NCBI GenBank assembly: GCA_041906145.1 | Contig: JAYRJU010000003.1 | Location: 496,001 to 560,000, forward strand | DNA: 64,000 nucleotides | Direction of reading: 5' to 3' | Origin: SHVO01 sp041906145 | GTDB taxonomy: Bacteria; Pseudomonadota; Alphaproteobacteria; Rhodospirillales; Rhodospirillaceae | Part shown: positions 54,240-63,192 of the stretch, one piece after another | How the letters are laid out: the number at the start of each line of letters is the position of its first letter | Numbering within the stretch: the first letter of the stretch is position 1 | Program-made: the position numbers and the translations under genes | Notes under the pieces: model-generated | Seen by the model: only the letters and a program-made list of their open reading frames with translations | Told to the model about the DNA's origin: nothing | The model's database searches: none

Positions 54240-55067
54240 TTGGATACCGCCCGTCCCATCGTGAATATTCATCCGACTGCAATTGTCGATCCCTCGGCGG
54301 CCATCGGCGAGGGGGTCCAGATCGGTCCTTACTGCACCGTCGGTCCCAACGTCGTGCTGTGCGACAATGTGCGTCTCATCTCGCACGTGATCGTCGACGG
54401 CCACACCAGCGTTGGCGCCAACACCGTTATCCATCCCTTTGCCTCCCTCGGCCTCGCGCCGCAGCACCTTCGCTACAAGGGTGAGCCGTCTCGCCTCATC
54501 GTCGGGCGCAACAACACGATCCGCGAACATGTCACCATGCACATCGGCACCGAACAGGGCCGCATGGAAACGCGCGTCGGAAGTGATTGTTTCTTCATGG
54601 TGGGCTCGCACGTCGCGCACGATTGCGTCATCGCCGACCATGTCATCCTCACCAACAGCGTTGCGCTCGGCGGTCATGTCGAGATCGGCGAATACGCTAT
54701 CATCGGCGGTCTGTCGGGCGTGCATCAGTATGTGCGTATCGGTAAGCACGCCATGATCGGCGGCGTCACCGGCGTCGAGAAGGACGTCATCCCCTACGCA
54801 CTCGCCATGGGCAATCGCGCGCGTCTGACCGGTCTGAATATTGTCGGACTGCGTCGCCGCGGCTTCTCGCGCGAGGACATTCGTTCGCTGCGCACGGCTT
54901 ACGGTCTTCTGTTCTCCCAGGGCGGCACGATGGCCGAGCGCTTGATCGAAGTCGCCGAACTGTTCAAAGATCACGCGGGCGTGATGGATATCATCAACTT
55001 CATCCGCGAAGACTCCACCCGGCCGATGTGCACGCCGGGGATCGTCAACGGCAACGGCTCTCCGTAA
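54240..55067 (+). CDS. lpxA: UDP-N-acetylglucosamine acyltransferase
   Basis: The 275-residue protein has a hexapeptide beta-helix and the catalytic His block MVGSHVAHDCVIAD (H127). It does the first acylation of lipid A. The start is uncertain: TTG 54240 is four bases after the fabZ stop; GTG 54261 (NIHPTAIVDPSAAIG) is an alternative closer to the family's usual start. Confidence 0.94.
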   Translation: MDTARPIVNIHPTAIVDPSAAIGEGVQIGPYCTVGPNVVLCDNVRLISHVIVDGHTSVGANTVIHPFASLGLAPQHLRYKGEPSRLIVGRNNTIREHVTMHIGTEQGRMETRVGSDCFFMVGSHVAHDCVIADHVILTNSVALGGHVEIGEYAIIGGLSGVHQYVRIGKHAMIGGVTGVEKDVIPYALAMGNRARLTGLNIVGLRRRGFSREDIRSLRTAYGLLFSQGGTMAERLIEVAELFKDHAGVMDIINFIREDSTRPMCTPGIVNGNGSP

Positions 55068-55886
55068 GTGACCGCGGCCCTACGCGCGGCCAAGCTTGGG
55101 ATCATCGCCGGCGGCGGTGCGCTCCCGGGGCTCCTTGTGTCGGCATGCCGGTCGGCGGGGCGCGATCACTACGTCCTTGGCCTGACGGGTTTCGCCGACA
55201 ATGCCGCGCTTCCACGCCCCGCCGACGCTTGGATTAAGTTGGGCGAGGTCGGCAAAGGCTTCGATCTCTTGCGCGGCGCTGGGGTCAGCGAAGTCGTGAT
55301 GGCCGGGGCCGTGCAGCGCCCCAAATTCAGCGAGCTGATCACTGATTTCAAAGGCGCCGCCATGCTTGCGCGCATCGCAGGACGTGCGGCGTTGGGTGAC
55401 GACAGCCTGCTGTCTGCGCTGGTCGGCGAGATAGAATCCGAAGGCTTCAGAGTGGTGGGCGCCGACAGCATCTTGTTCGAGCTTCTCGCGCCGTTCGGGG
55501 TGATGGGGCGCCATAGCCCTGTTTCGTTTGCCGACGACATAGCCGCCGGGTTCCAAGCCGCTAAGACGCACGGTGCGGCCGATATAGGGCAGGCCGTCAT
55601 CGTCAAGGATGGCAAGATCGTTGCTGTCGAGGACAAGGACGGCACCGATGCGATGCTGTCGCGTGCGCAAGGCGGCGTCCTTGTGAAAGTGAAGAAGCCG
55701 CAGCAGGAGCGGCGTGTCGATCTGCCAACCGTAGGCTCCGCGACGGTGAAGAACGCGATTGCGGCGGGACTGTCCGGGATCGCCATCGAAGCCGGCCATA
55801 CCTTCATGCTCGATCGCGCGCGGATGATTGCAATGGCCGACGACGCGGGTTTGTTCATCGTGGGGGTCGCCGATGGCAAATTCTGA
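55068..55886 (+). CDS. lpxI: UDP-2,3-diacylglucosamine pyrophosphatase LpxI
   Basis: The 272-residue protein has LGIIAGGGALPGLL at the start, GDDSLLSALVGEIESEGF and the C-terminal GLSGIAIEAGHTFMLDR, which fit LpxI. LpxI replaces the unrelated LpxH in many alphaproteobacteria and makes lipid X. The start is GTG 55068, directly after the lpxA stop. It overlaps lpxB by 14 bases. Confidence 0.93.
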   Translation: MTAALRAAKLGIIAGGGALPGLLVSACRSAGRDHYVLGLTGFADNAALPRPADAWIKLGEVGKGFDLLRGAGVSEVVMAGAVQRPKFSELITDFKGAAMLARIAGRAALGDDSLLSALVGEIESEGFRVVGADSILFELLAPFGVMGRHSPVSFADDIAAGFQAAKTHGAADIGQAVIVKDGKIVAVEDKDGTDAMLSRAQGGVLVKVKKPQQERRVDLPTVGSATVKNAIAAGLSGIAIEAGHTFMLDRARMIAMADDAGLFIVGVADGKF

Positions 55887-57045
55887 CGAAGGCCCCTTGA
55901 TCTATGTTATCGCCTGCGAGGCGTCCGGCGATCAGCTTGGGGCGTTATTGATCCAGGCGTTGCGCGACCAGACCTTCGGCCGTGTGCGGTTCGCCGGCCT
56001 CGGCGGGCATCAGATGGAACGCGACGGCTTCAAGAGCCTGTTCGACGTTCACGAACTGGCGCTGCTCGGCGTGTTCGAAGTTCTTCCCAAGGCGCGGCGG
56101 GTGCTGCAGCGTGTCGCGGAAACCGTGCGCGACATCGAGGAAAAGCAGCCCGATATCCTGGTGACGATCGACTCCTGGGGTTTCACCGGGCGGGTGCACG
56201 AACGCCTCGCCAAGAAAAAGAGCACGATCCCGCGCGTGCGTTATGTCGCGCCTCAAGTGTGGGCATGGCGTCCCAAACGCGCGAAGCAGCTGGCCAAATG
56301 GGTGCACCACCTGATGGCGCTTCTGCCGTTCGAACCACCGTACTTCACGGTGCATGGTCTGCCGACGACCTGGGTGGGACATCCTGTGGTCGAGGCCGGC
56401 TTCGAGCAAGGGAACGGCTCGCGCTTCCGCCGCCTGCATCACATCGCCGAGGACACAAAGCTGATCGGCGTGCTGCCGGGCAGTCGCAAGAGCGAGGTGC
56501 TGCGCCTCCTGCCGGTGTTCAAGGACGCCGTGACGCTTCTGGCGCAACGCTACGCCAACCTCCAGGTCGTGATCCCCACGGTTCCGGCCGTGGCCGCCGA
56601 GGTCGCGCAGGCCGCGACAGGGTGGGCGGCGCCGGTCGTGATCCTGCAGGAATCGAACATTCGCCCCGACGCCTTCGCCGCCTTCGATGTTGCGCTGGCC
56701 GCGTCCGGCACGGTGTCACTGGAATTGGCTGTCGCCCGGGTGCCCCATGTCATCGCCTACCGCGTCCACAAGATGACCGCGTTCCTGTTCCGCATGCTGA
56801 CCAAGCTGCGGCGTGTGAATTTGGTCAATATCCTGTTGGGCCACGAGGCCGTCCCCGAACGCTTGCAGGGGATGTGCCGGGCGGAGGTGTTGGCTGACGA
56901 CCTCGCCATGCTGTTGCGCGACGAGCCGCGCCGCACGGCGCAGCGGGCCGATTTTGCTGCGGCGCTTTCAAAGCTGTCGCCGCCGGGCGAGCGGCCGAGC
57001 CGGCTTGCCGCCAAGACGATTCTGGCGCTTCTCGCTAAAGGCTAG
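55873..57045 (+). CDS. lpxB: Lipid-A-disaccharide synthase
   Basis: The 390-residue GT19 enzyme has YVIACEASGDQLGALL, YVAPQVWAWRPKRAK, GHPVVE, LPGSRKSEVLRLLPVF and SGTVSLELA. It joins lipid X and its UDP form into the tetraacyl disaccharide. ATG 55873 lies within the end of lpxI. It is the last gene of the Raetz block. Confidence 0.95.
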   Translation: MANSDEGPLIYVIACEASGDQLGALLIQALRDQTFGRVRFAGLGGHQMERDGFKSLFDVHELALLGVFEVLPKARRVLQRVAETVRDIEEKQPDILVTIDSWGFTGRVHERLAKKKSTIPRVRYVAPQVWAWRPKRAKQLAKWVHHLMALLPFEPPYFTVHGLPTTWVGHPVVEAGFEQGNGSRFRRLHHIAEDTKLIGVLPGSRKSEVLRLLPVFKDAVTLLAQRYANLQVVIPTVPAVAAEVAQAATGWAAPVVILQESNIRPDAFAAFDVALAASGTVSLELAVARVPHVIAYRVHKMTAFLFRMLTKLRRVNLVNILLGHEAVPERLQGMCRAEVLADDLAMLLRDEPRRTAQRADFAAALSKLSPPGERPSRLAAKTILALLAKG

Positions 57046-57111
57046 GCCGTATACCATCCCGGCCAACGCCGCTTCTGGTTCAATAGGCGTTTCAATATGG
57101 GGAGATTTCCG

Positions 57112-57963
57112 ATGCGTAAGTTTGCTGTTACCGCCGCCGCGTTCGCGCTCATGGCGGGCCTGCAGTTCGCCGTGGTGGCGCCCGCTCACGCGGCTGCCGC
57201 GACCAATCAGGTCGAAATGGAATTGATGACGTGGCCCGAGCTGAAAGCCGCTATCGAAGGGGGTAAAACCACCGCAATTATCTACACCGGCGGCACCGAA
57301 CAACGCGGTCCGCAGAATGTGATCGGCGGCCACAACTTCATGGGCAAGCCGCTCGCGCTCGATATCGCGCGTAAGCTTGGCAACGCCATCGTCTTCCCGG
57401 TGCTGCCGTACACGCCGACCGGCATGTCGAAGGAAGTCCCGGGCAGCATCAACCTTTCGGCCGACGTTCTGCAGTTGGTACTCGAGCAACTCGCCGAAGG
57501 CGCTATCGTCAACGGCTTTAAGAACGTCGTGCTCATGGGTGACAGCGGCGGCGGCCAGGGTCCGAACGGCGGCGTTTACGCGGCCGCGGCCAAGAAGGTG
57601 CAAGAGAAGCATGCCGCTGAAGGCGTGAAAGTGATCTTCGCCGATCAGGCCTATGCCGTGAACAACGAGTTCCTGAAGCAGATCGTGGCGGAAGGTTATC
57701 CGATGAGCACGCACGGCGGGATCCCGGATACCTCGCTGATGTTGATGCTGGATAAGGACAACACGCTGGTCCGCAAAGAGCTGCTGGCGACCGCCGTCGG
57801 CGACCCGGTGCTGCCGCCGGGTGAGAAGCCGGATCCGAACGCTAAGCGCGTCAACAACGGCATCAGCGGCGACGCCCGCCGCTCGAGCGTCGAACTCGGC
57901 AAGCGTCTCTACAATATGAAACTCAATGCGGCCGTGACGCAGATCCAGTCGCTGCTGAAGTAA
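57112..57963 (+). CDS. Secreted creatininase-family protein with altered metal motif
   Basis: The 283-residue protein has a signal peptide (about 1-27) and the creatininase fold pattern MTWPELKAAIEGGKTTAIIY, GGTEQRGPQNVIGGHN and VVLMGDSGGGQGPNGG. Cytoplasmic creatininases have ExHGxHxP...D and HGGN metal sites; here the first His is Arg, the second is Gln and HGGN is replaced by DSGGG. Related secreted proteins with GDSGG exist, so this may be a distinct subfamily. GGGGAGA precedes ATG 57112. The substrate is unknown. Confidence 0.75.
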   Translation: MRKFAVTAAAFALMAGLQFAVVAPAHAAAATNQVEMELMTWPELKAAIEGGKTTAIIYTGGTEQRGPQNVIGGHNFMGKPLALDIARKLGNAIVFPVLPYTPTGMSKEVPGSINLSADVLQLVLEQLAEGAIVNGFKNVVLMGDSGGGQGPNGGVYAAAAKKVQEKHAAEGVKVIFADQAYAVNNEFLKQIVAEGYPMSTHGGIPDTSLMLMLDKDNTLVRKELLATAVGDPVLPPGEKPDPNAKRVNNGISGDARRSSVELGKRLYNMKLNAAVTQIQSLLK

Positions 57964-57975
57964 AGCTGATACACG

Positions 57976-58011
57976 AAAAACCCGCGAGAGCCTGACTCTC
58001 GCGGGTTTTAT
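57976..58011 (+). terminator. Terminator of the creatininase-family gene
   Basis: AACCCGCGAGAG and CTCTCGCGGGTT form a 12-bp stem with a 5-base loop and a T-tract. The A-run upstream makes it potentially bidirectional. Confidence 0.85.
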
Positions 58012-58024
58012 CTCACCCAAAAGA

Positions 58025-58056
58025 AAACGGCGCGCGGAGTAACCCGCGCGCCGTTT
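58025..58056 (-). terminator. Terminator of gltA
   Basis: AAACGGCGCGCGG and CCGCGCGCCGTTT form a 13-bp stem. On the minus strand it is followed by a T-rich stretch, fitting gltA transcription. Confidence 0.8.
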
Positions 58057-58078
58057 GCGTCTTGCAAAGCCGCAGCGA

Positions 58079-59374
58079 CTATTTGCGCTGCTTCATCGGC
58101 GTGAACTTGCGCTTCGTCTGGCCGGTGTAAAGCTGGCGCGGACGGCCGATCTTCTGCTGCGGATCTTCGATCATTTCCTGCCATTGCGCGACCCAGCCCG
58201 TGGTGCGGGCTAGGGCGAAGAGGGCGGTGAACATGGACACCGGGATGCCCATGGCCTGGAAGATGATGCCCGAATAGAAGTCGACGTTCGGATACAGCTT
58301 CTTCTCGATGAAGTAGTCGTCTTCTAGCGCGATGCGCTCGAGTTCCATCGCGATGTCGAGCAGCGGGTTGTTCTTGATCTTCAGCTCGTTGAGCACTTCG
58401 GCGCAGGTCCGCGACATGATGCGCGCGCGCGGATCGTAGTTCTTGTAGACCCGGTGACCGAAGCCCATCAGGCGGAAGTTGTCGTTTTTGTCCTTCGCCC
58501 GCTTGACGAACTCGGGGATGCGCTTCTTGTCGCCGATTTCGCGGAGCATGGTCAGCACCGCTTCATTGGCGCCGCCGTGCGCGGGGCCCCACAGCGAGGC
58601 AATGCCGGCCGCGATGCAGGCGAACGGATTGGCGCCCGACGAGCCGGCGAGACGGACAGTCGATGTGGACGCGTTCTGTTCGTGATCGGCGTGCAAAATG
58701 AGGATGCGGTCCATGGCTTTCGCGAGAACCGGGTTGACCTCGTAGTCTTCGCACGGGGTTGCGAACATCATGTACAGGAAGTTTTCCGCGTAGGAGAGAT
58801 CGTTGCGCGGATAGATGAACGGCTGACCGAGCGAGTACTTGTACGCCCACGCGGCGATCGTCGGCATCTTGGCGATCAAGCGGTAGGTCGAGATGCGGCG
58901 GTGGTCGAGATTATTGATGTCCAAGCTGTCGTGATAGAACGCGGACAGGGCGCCGACGACGCCGCACATGATGGCCATCGGGTGGCCGTCGCGGCGGAAG
59001 CCCGAGTAGAAGTTATGGAACTGTTCGTGCAACATCGTGTGATAGGTGATGTCGCGCTCGAACTGCTTGTACTGCTTTTCGTTCGGCAGGTCGCCGAACA
59101 GGAGGAGGTAGGCCACTTCCTCGAAATTGCACTTCTCGGCCAGATCCTCGATCGGATAGCCGCGGTGCATGAGGATACCCTTATCCCCATCGATGAAGGT
59201 GATCTTGGACTCGCAGCTTCCCGTCGAGGTGAAGCCCGGGTCGTAAGTGAACATGTCGGTTTCGGCGTAGAACTTGCGGATGTCCACGACATCCGGACCG
59301 GTCGTGCCTTCAAGTACGGGGAACTTCCACGACTTGCCGGTTTGATCGTCCTTGACGGTGATGGTCTTAGCCAT
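58079..59374 (-). CDS. gltA: Citrate synthase
   Basis: The 431-residue type II citrate synthase has HADHEQNASTSTVRLAGSSG and GFGHRVYKNYDPRA with the catalytic His residues. It condenses acetyl-CoA and oxaloacetate. I chose ATG 59374, which is preceded by GAAGGAGCGC on the minus strand; the longer in-frame start lacks homology. It has its own promoter. Confidence 0.97.
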   Translation of the reverse strand: MAKTITVKDDQTGKSWKFPVLEGTTGPDVVDIRKFYAETDMFTYDPGFTSTGSCESKITFIDGDKGILMHRGYPIEDLAEKCNFEEVAYLLLFGDLPNEKQYKQFERDITYHTMLHEQFHNFYSGFRRDGHPMAIMCGVVGALSAFYHDSLDINNLDHRRISTYRLIAKMPTIAAWAYKYSLGQPFIYPRNDLSYAENFLYMMFATPCEDYEVNPVLAKAMDRILILHADHEQNASTSTVRLAGSSGANPFACIAAGIASLWGPAHGGANEAVLTMLREIGDKKRIPEFVKRAKDKNDNFRLMGFGHRVYKNYDPRARIMSRTCAEVLNELKIKNNPLLDIAMELERIALEDDYFIEKKLYPNVDFYSGIIFQAMGIPVSMFTALFALARTTGWVAQWQEMIEDPQQKIGRPRQLYTGQTKRKFTPMKQRK

Positions 59375-59450
59375 GGGTGCGCTCCTTCCTCGTGAAGACA
59401 GGGACCACACCGCCTTGTCTCCCCTGGGCGGGCCCCTTTTTGTTGCGTTG

Positions 59451-59480
59451 CTTATAGCGCGGAAAATGCTTGAGAATCAA
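59451..59480 (-). promoter_or_regulatory. Sigma-70-type promoter of gltA
   Basis: On the minus strand, TTGATT-N18-TATAAG ends 77 bases before the gltA ATG. It is the only good housekeeping promoter match that I noticed in this gap. Confidence 0.45.
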
Positions 59481-59506
59481 CGTTCGCCCGCGCGAATGTG
59501 ATGTGG

Positions 59507-60904
59507 CTAACGGGCCACAGAATCCTTCAACCGGGCGATGGTTTCCGCCTGGCCAAGAACCTCCATCACCTCGAAAAGCGGCGGAGAATTCAGCGTTCCG
59601 CACACTGCGGCGCGCAAGGGCGGAGCGACTTTCCCAAGCTTCTGGCCCGCCTGTTCCGCATAGCCGCGCACCCTAGCTTCGATCTCGCCGTGGGTCCAGG
59701 AGGGGGCCCATTCCAGGGCCGGCAGGACCCCTTCGATGGCGGTCTTGCCGCCGTCAGCGAGGATGGCGGCGGCCTTTTCGTCGATTTGAACCGGGCGCTT
59801 ACCAACGAAGAACACGGCGCCCTCGGCGATCTCCACCAGGGTCTTGGCGCGCTGCTTCAGGATCGGCATCGCCTGCTTGAGGCGCGACATATGTTCCACC
59901 GGACCGCCAAGCTTTTGCTCGACGAAGGGTAGCACCAGTTTCATCAGGCGATCGTCCTCGGCGTGGCGGATATAGTGCCCGTTGAGGCTGGTGAGCTTGT
60001 CCATGTCGAAGCGCGCCGCGCCGCGGTTCACATCGACAATGTCGAACCACTCGATGGCTTCTTCGTCCGAGATGATTTCGGCATCGCCGTGGGACCAGCC
60101 GAGGCGCAGGAGATAGTTGCGCAAGGCTTCGGGCAGGTATCCGTGATCGCGATAGAACTCGACACCCACCGCGCCATGACGCTTGGAAAGCTTCGCGCCG
60201 TCGGCGCCGTGAATCAGCGGGATATGTCCGTACTTCGGCGCGGGCGCGCCGAGTGCGAGAATGAGCTGATACTGGCGGAAGGCGTTGTTGAGGTGATCGT
60301 CGCCGCGGATGACATGAGTGATGCCCATGTCGATATCGTCAACGACCACCGAAAGCATATAGGTCGGCGTGCCGTCCGAGCGCAGCAGGATCATGTCGTC
60401 GAGTTGCGCGTTGGCGACGCGCACGGGGCCTTGCACCATATCATGTAGAATCGTGTCGCCTTCCTGCGGCGCCCGGAAGCGCACCGCGTAAGGGCGGCCG
60501 ACTTCGTTTGGCCCGGGGGTGCGATCGCGCCAGCGGCCGTCGTAGCGGATCTGCAATCCCTTCGCCTTTTGCTCCTCGCGCATCGCGGCGAGTTCTTCCG
60601 GTGTGGCGTAGCACTTGTAGGCCTTACCCTGGGCAAGCAACTGCTCGGCGGCTTCGCGGTGCTTGTCGGCGCGGGCGAACTGGTAAACCGGCGCGCCGTC
60701 CCACGGGAGCCCGAGCCACTCCAGACCCTTCATGATGGCGTCGATGGCGGCGGGGATCGAGCGCTCGCGGTCGGTATCTTCGATGCGCAGCAGGAACTTA
60801 CCGCCTGTGTGCTTGGCATAGAGATAGTTGAACAGCGCCGTGCGGACCCCGCCAATATGCAGGTAGCCGGTGGGCGAGGGGGCGAAACGGACGACGACGC
60901 TCAT
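59507..60904 (-). CDS. gltX: Glutamyl-tRNA synthetase
   Basis: The 465-residue class I synthetase starts VVVRFAPSPTGYLHIGG with the HIGH-type motif and has GAKLSKRHGAV (KMSKS-type). It charges tRNA-Glu, and in bacteria lacking GlnRS also tRNA-Gln. ATG 60904 is the family start; longer in-frame sequence overlaps comEC. It is divergent from comEC, with 64 bases between the start codons. Confidence 0.96.
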   Translation of the reverse strand: MSVVVRFAPSPTGYLHIGGVRTALFNYLYAKHTGGKFLLRIEDTDRERSIPAAIDAIMKGLEWLGLPWDGAPVYQFARADKHREAAEQLLAQGKAYKCYATPEELAAMREEQKAKGLQIRYDGRWRDRTPGPNEVGRPYAVRFRAPQEGDTILHDMVQGPVRVANAQLDDMILLRSDGTPTYMLSVVVDDIDMGITHVIRGDDHLNNAFRQYQLILALGAPAPKYGHIPLIHGADGAKLSKRHGAVGVEFYRDHGYLPEALRNYLLRLGWSHGDAEIISDEEAIEWFDIVDVNRGAARFDMDKLTSLNGHYIRHAEDDRLMKLVLPFVEQKLGGPVEHMSRLKQAMPILKQRAKTLVEIAEGAVFFVGKRPVQIDEKAAAILADGGKTAIEGVLPALEWAPSWTHGEIEARVRGYAEQAGQKLGKVAPPLRAAVCGTLNSPPLFEVMEVLGQAETIARLKDSVAR

Positions 60905-60950
60905 CAAAACTCTCGTATTAGGCTGGCTAAAACCAAGCCGTGGTTTACCA

Positions 60951-60966
60951 TATCCCCGGGGGGATA
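60951..60966 (+). promoter_or_regulatory. Inverted repeat over the comEC ribosome binding site
   Basis: TATCCCC-GG-GGGGATA ends two bases before the comEC ATG, and the G-run serves as the Shine-Dalgarno sequence. A hairpin here would hide the site. Confidence 0.4.
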
Positions 60967-60968
60967 CC

Positions 60969-63089
60969 ATGCGTCCATATGCGGCGTGGGGGAATTTCCG
61001 GCAAGAGCTGAAACAGCAGGAAGGCCGCGCGATCCTGTGGATCGTGGTGGCTTTCGCCGCGGGAGCGGCTTTGTTTTTCTCCTGGCGCACCGATCCCTCC
61101 GACTGGCTGGGCGCTATCGCCGCCGTCGTCGCGATCGTGCTATTGCGCCTGAAGATCGCACGGTCGATCACCAAGCCGCTCGCCATTGCCATCATCGCCG
61201 TCGCCGCCGGCCATAGCGCCGCGCAGTTCAGGACCGCGTTTGTAGCGACGCCGTTGCTTACCAAAGAGATCGGCCCCGTGGACATCACGGGCCGCGTGGT
61301 GGAGACCGAGCGCCGCCCCGGCGTGAACCGGGTCGTGCTGGCGCCGACGCATCTGCCGCGCGTGCCCGAGGGCGCCGTCCCGAAGCGTCTACGTATCAAC
61401 ATCCCGCGCGGTCATGGATTGCCGCAAGTCGGCGAGACCGTCACGGTGCCCGCCGTTGTCGGACCCGCGATGCGCCCCGCGGTGCCTGATGGATTCCAGT
61501 TCCAGCGGTTTCTGTACTTCGAGCGCATCGGCGGCACCGGTTATTCTGTAGGCCGCTGGGAGGCGGCCACCGCAGCCGGAGAAGCCACCTGGAGCGCGAG
61601 GTTCACGGCCGTCACGGAATCCTGGAGGCGCGGGATCGGCGAGCGCGTCGCCAAGGTGCTGCCCGGCGACGCGGGCGCGGTGGCAACAGCGTTGATCAAC
61701 GGCGAGCAGACGGTGATCCCCGACCCGCTACAAGACGCTTACCGCGCGGCGGGGCTTGCGCACCTTCTGTCGATCTCCGGGTTCCATATGACCCTGCTGG
61801 CGGGTGCCGCGTTCTTCCTGATCCGCCGCATCCTCGCGTTGATCCCCGCCGTGGCTTTACGCACCGACACCAAGAAGATCGCGGCGTGGGCGTCGCTCGC
61901 GTTGACCTTCGGATACCTCCTGATTTCCGGCATGAGTGTGCCGGCGGTGCGCTCGTTTCTGATGATCGCGGTGGTGCTGGTGGCGGTGCTGTTGGACCGG
62001 ACAGCGCTGTCCTTGCGCACCATCGCCTGGGCCGCGCTGCTCCTCTTGCTCGTGTATCCCGACGCTATCATTGGGGCGAGCTTCCAGATGTCCTTTGTCG
62101 CGGTGCTGGCGCTTATCGCGCTGTATGAGCAGACGTGGCTGAAGATCCCATGGCGGGACGCGAAGGGCGAGTTCTCGTTCGTGAGGGCGGCGGGTGTGTA
62201 CGTGATCGCGCTGGTCGCGACCGATCTTGTGGCCGGTGGTGCGACCAATATCTTTGCCCTGTATCACTTCAATGTCTTTCCGACCTATTCGCTGGTCGCG
62301 AACCTCGCCGCCGCGCCGTTGAGCGGTCTATGGATCATGCCGGCGGGCGCGCTGGGCGTCGCTTTAATGCCCCTCGGCGGGGAGGGGATACCTTTGCGCA
62401 TCATGGGCGCGGGCATCGATGTCCTGAATGCCATCGTGCGCGAAATCGCGCGCTGGCCCGCGGCGCAAGTGCACGTCCCGCCGATGAAGACCGCATTCCT
62501 GGTGCTCGCGGCCGGCGGCATCGTCTTCATCTGTCTGTGGAAGGGACGCCTGCGGTGGCTGGGCGTTGCGCCGGTGCTGGCGGCCTTGATCCAGCCTTGG
62601 GTAACGCGCGCCCCGGATCTTCTGATCGACGAGCGCGCGCGAGTTATCGCCGTAAGCGACCCGGCCGGCCATCTGGTGTTCGCGCCGGGACGGGCAGGCC
62701 GCTTTGTGCGCGAGGTATGGACGGAACGCTACGGCGCCTCGGAGGCGAAATGGCCTGGCCCCGACATGGCCTGCGACAAGAGCGGCTGCGTGATGACGCG
62801 GGCGGGCAAAAAGGTACTGCTGGCATTCGATGCATCGGCGCTGGCCGAGGACTGCGGCAAGGTGGACGTGATCGTCAGCACTGTGGCGGCCTACGATCTT
62901 TGTACCGATGGTTTCATTGTCGACCGCATCAATCTCGCCCGCAACGGCGCGCACGCGCTATGGGTGGACGCGCGCGACATCCGCGCGCGCTCGTCGGCAC
63001 AGGCGATGGGCACCCGCGTGTGGATGCGGGGCAGCGTCGGGCTGGAGTTGTTCGGCGAGAGCGCGGCGGATGAGGATGCACAGCGGTGA
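60969..63089 (+). CDS. comEC: ComEC/Rec2-family membrane protein
   Basis: The 706-residue protein has an N-terminal hydrophobic part, an OB-like DUF4131 region and the Competence domain with ALINGEQTVIPDPLQDAYRA then AGLAHLLSISGFHM, and many transmembrane helices. The C-terminal soluble part (about 560-706) lacks the HxHxDH motif of the usual metallo-beta-lactamase domain. It is predicted to be the DNA uptake channel of the inner membrane. No other competence gene is in the window. Confidence 0.88.
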   Translation: MRPYAAWGNFRQELKQQEGRAILWIVVAFAAGAALFFSWRTDPSDWLGAIAAVVAIVLLRLKIARSITKPLAIAIIAVAAGHSAAQFRTAFVATPLLTKEIGPVDITGRVVETERRPGVNRVVLAPTHLPRVPEGAVPKRLRINIPRGHGLPQVGETVTVPAVVGPAMRPAVPDGFQFQRFLYFERIGGTGYSVGRWEAATAAGEATWSARFTAVTESWRRGIGERVAKVLPGDAGAVATALINGEQTVIPDPLQDAYRAAGLAHLLSISGFHMTLLAGAAFFLIRRILALIPAVALRTDTKKIAAWASLALTFGYLLISGMSVPAVRSFLMIAVVLVAVLLDRTALSLRTIAWAALLLLLVYPDAIIGASFQMSFVAVLALIALYEQTWLKIPWRDAKGEFSFVRAAGVYVIALVATDLVAGGATNIFALYHFNVFPTYSLVANLAAAPLSGLWIMPAGALGVALMPLGGEGIPLRIMGAGIDVLNAIVREIARWPAAQVHVPPMKTAFLVLAAGGIVFICLWKGRLRWLGVAPVLAALIQPWVTRAPDLLIDERARVIAVSDPAGHLVFAPGRAGRFVREVWTERYGASEAKWPGPDMACDKSGCVMTRAGKKVLLAFDASALAEDCGKVDVIVSTVAAYDLCTDGFIVDRINLARNGAHALWVDARDIRARSSAQAMGTRVWMRGSVGLELFGESAADEDAQR

Positions 63090-63117
63090 GGCGGCGCCTC
63101 CAGAAGGACGTCGGGTA

Positions 63118-63175
63118 ACCAAAAATGACGTAACCCTCTGGATCCTGGGCTTCGCCCAGGATGGCCAAAAAATAT
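63118..63175. repeat. Dispersed palindromic repeat between comEC and lexA
   Basis: ATCCTGGGC-TTC-GCCCAGGAT (63142-63162) follows CTCTGG and is followed by GGCCAAAAAA. It is a short copy of the repeat family seen at 9.5, 35.6 and 39.4 kb and may act as a terminator for both converging genes. Confidence 0.7.
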
Positions 63176-63192
63176 ACGCTCCAGCGCGGGTG

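Noticed and set aside
60905..61402. N-terminal extension of gltX
   Set aside because: Glutamyl-tRNA synthetase starts just before the PSPTGYLHIGG block. The extension overlaps comEC antisense and has no homology.
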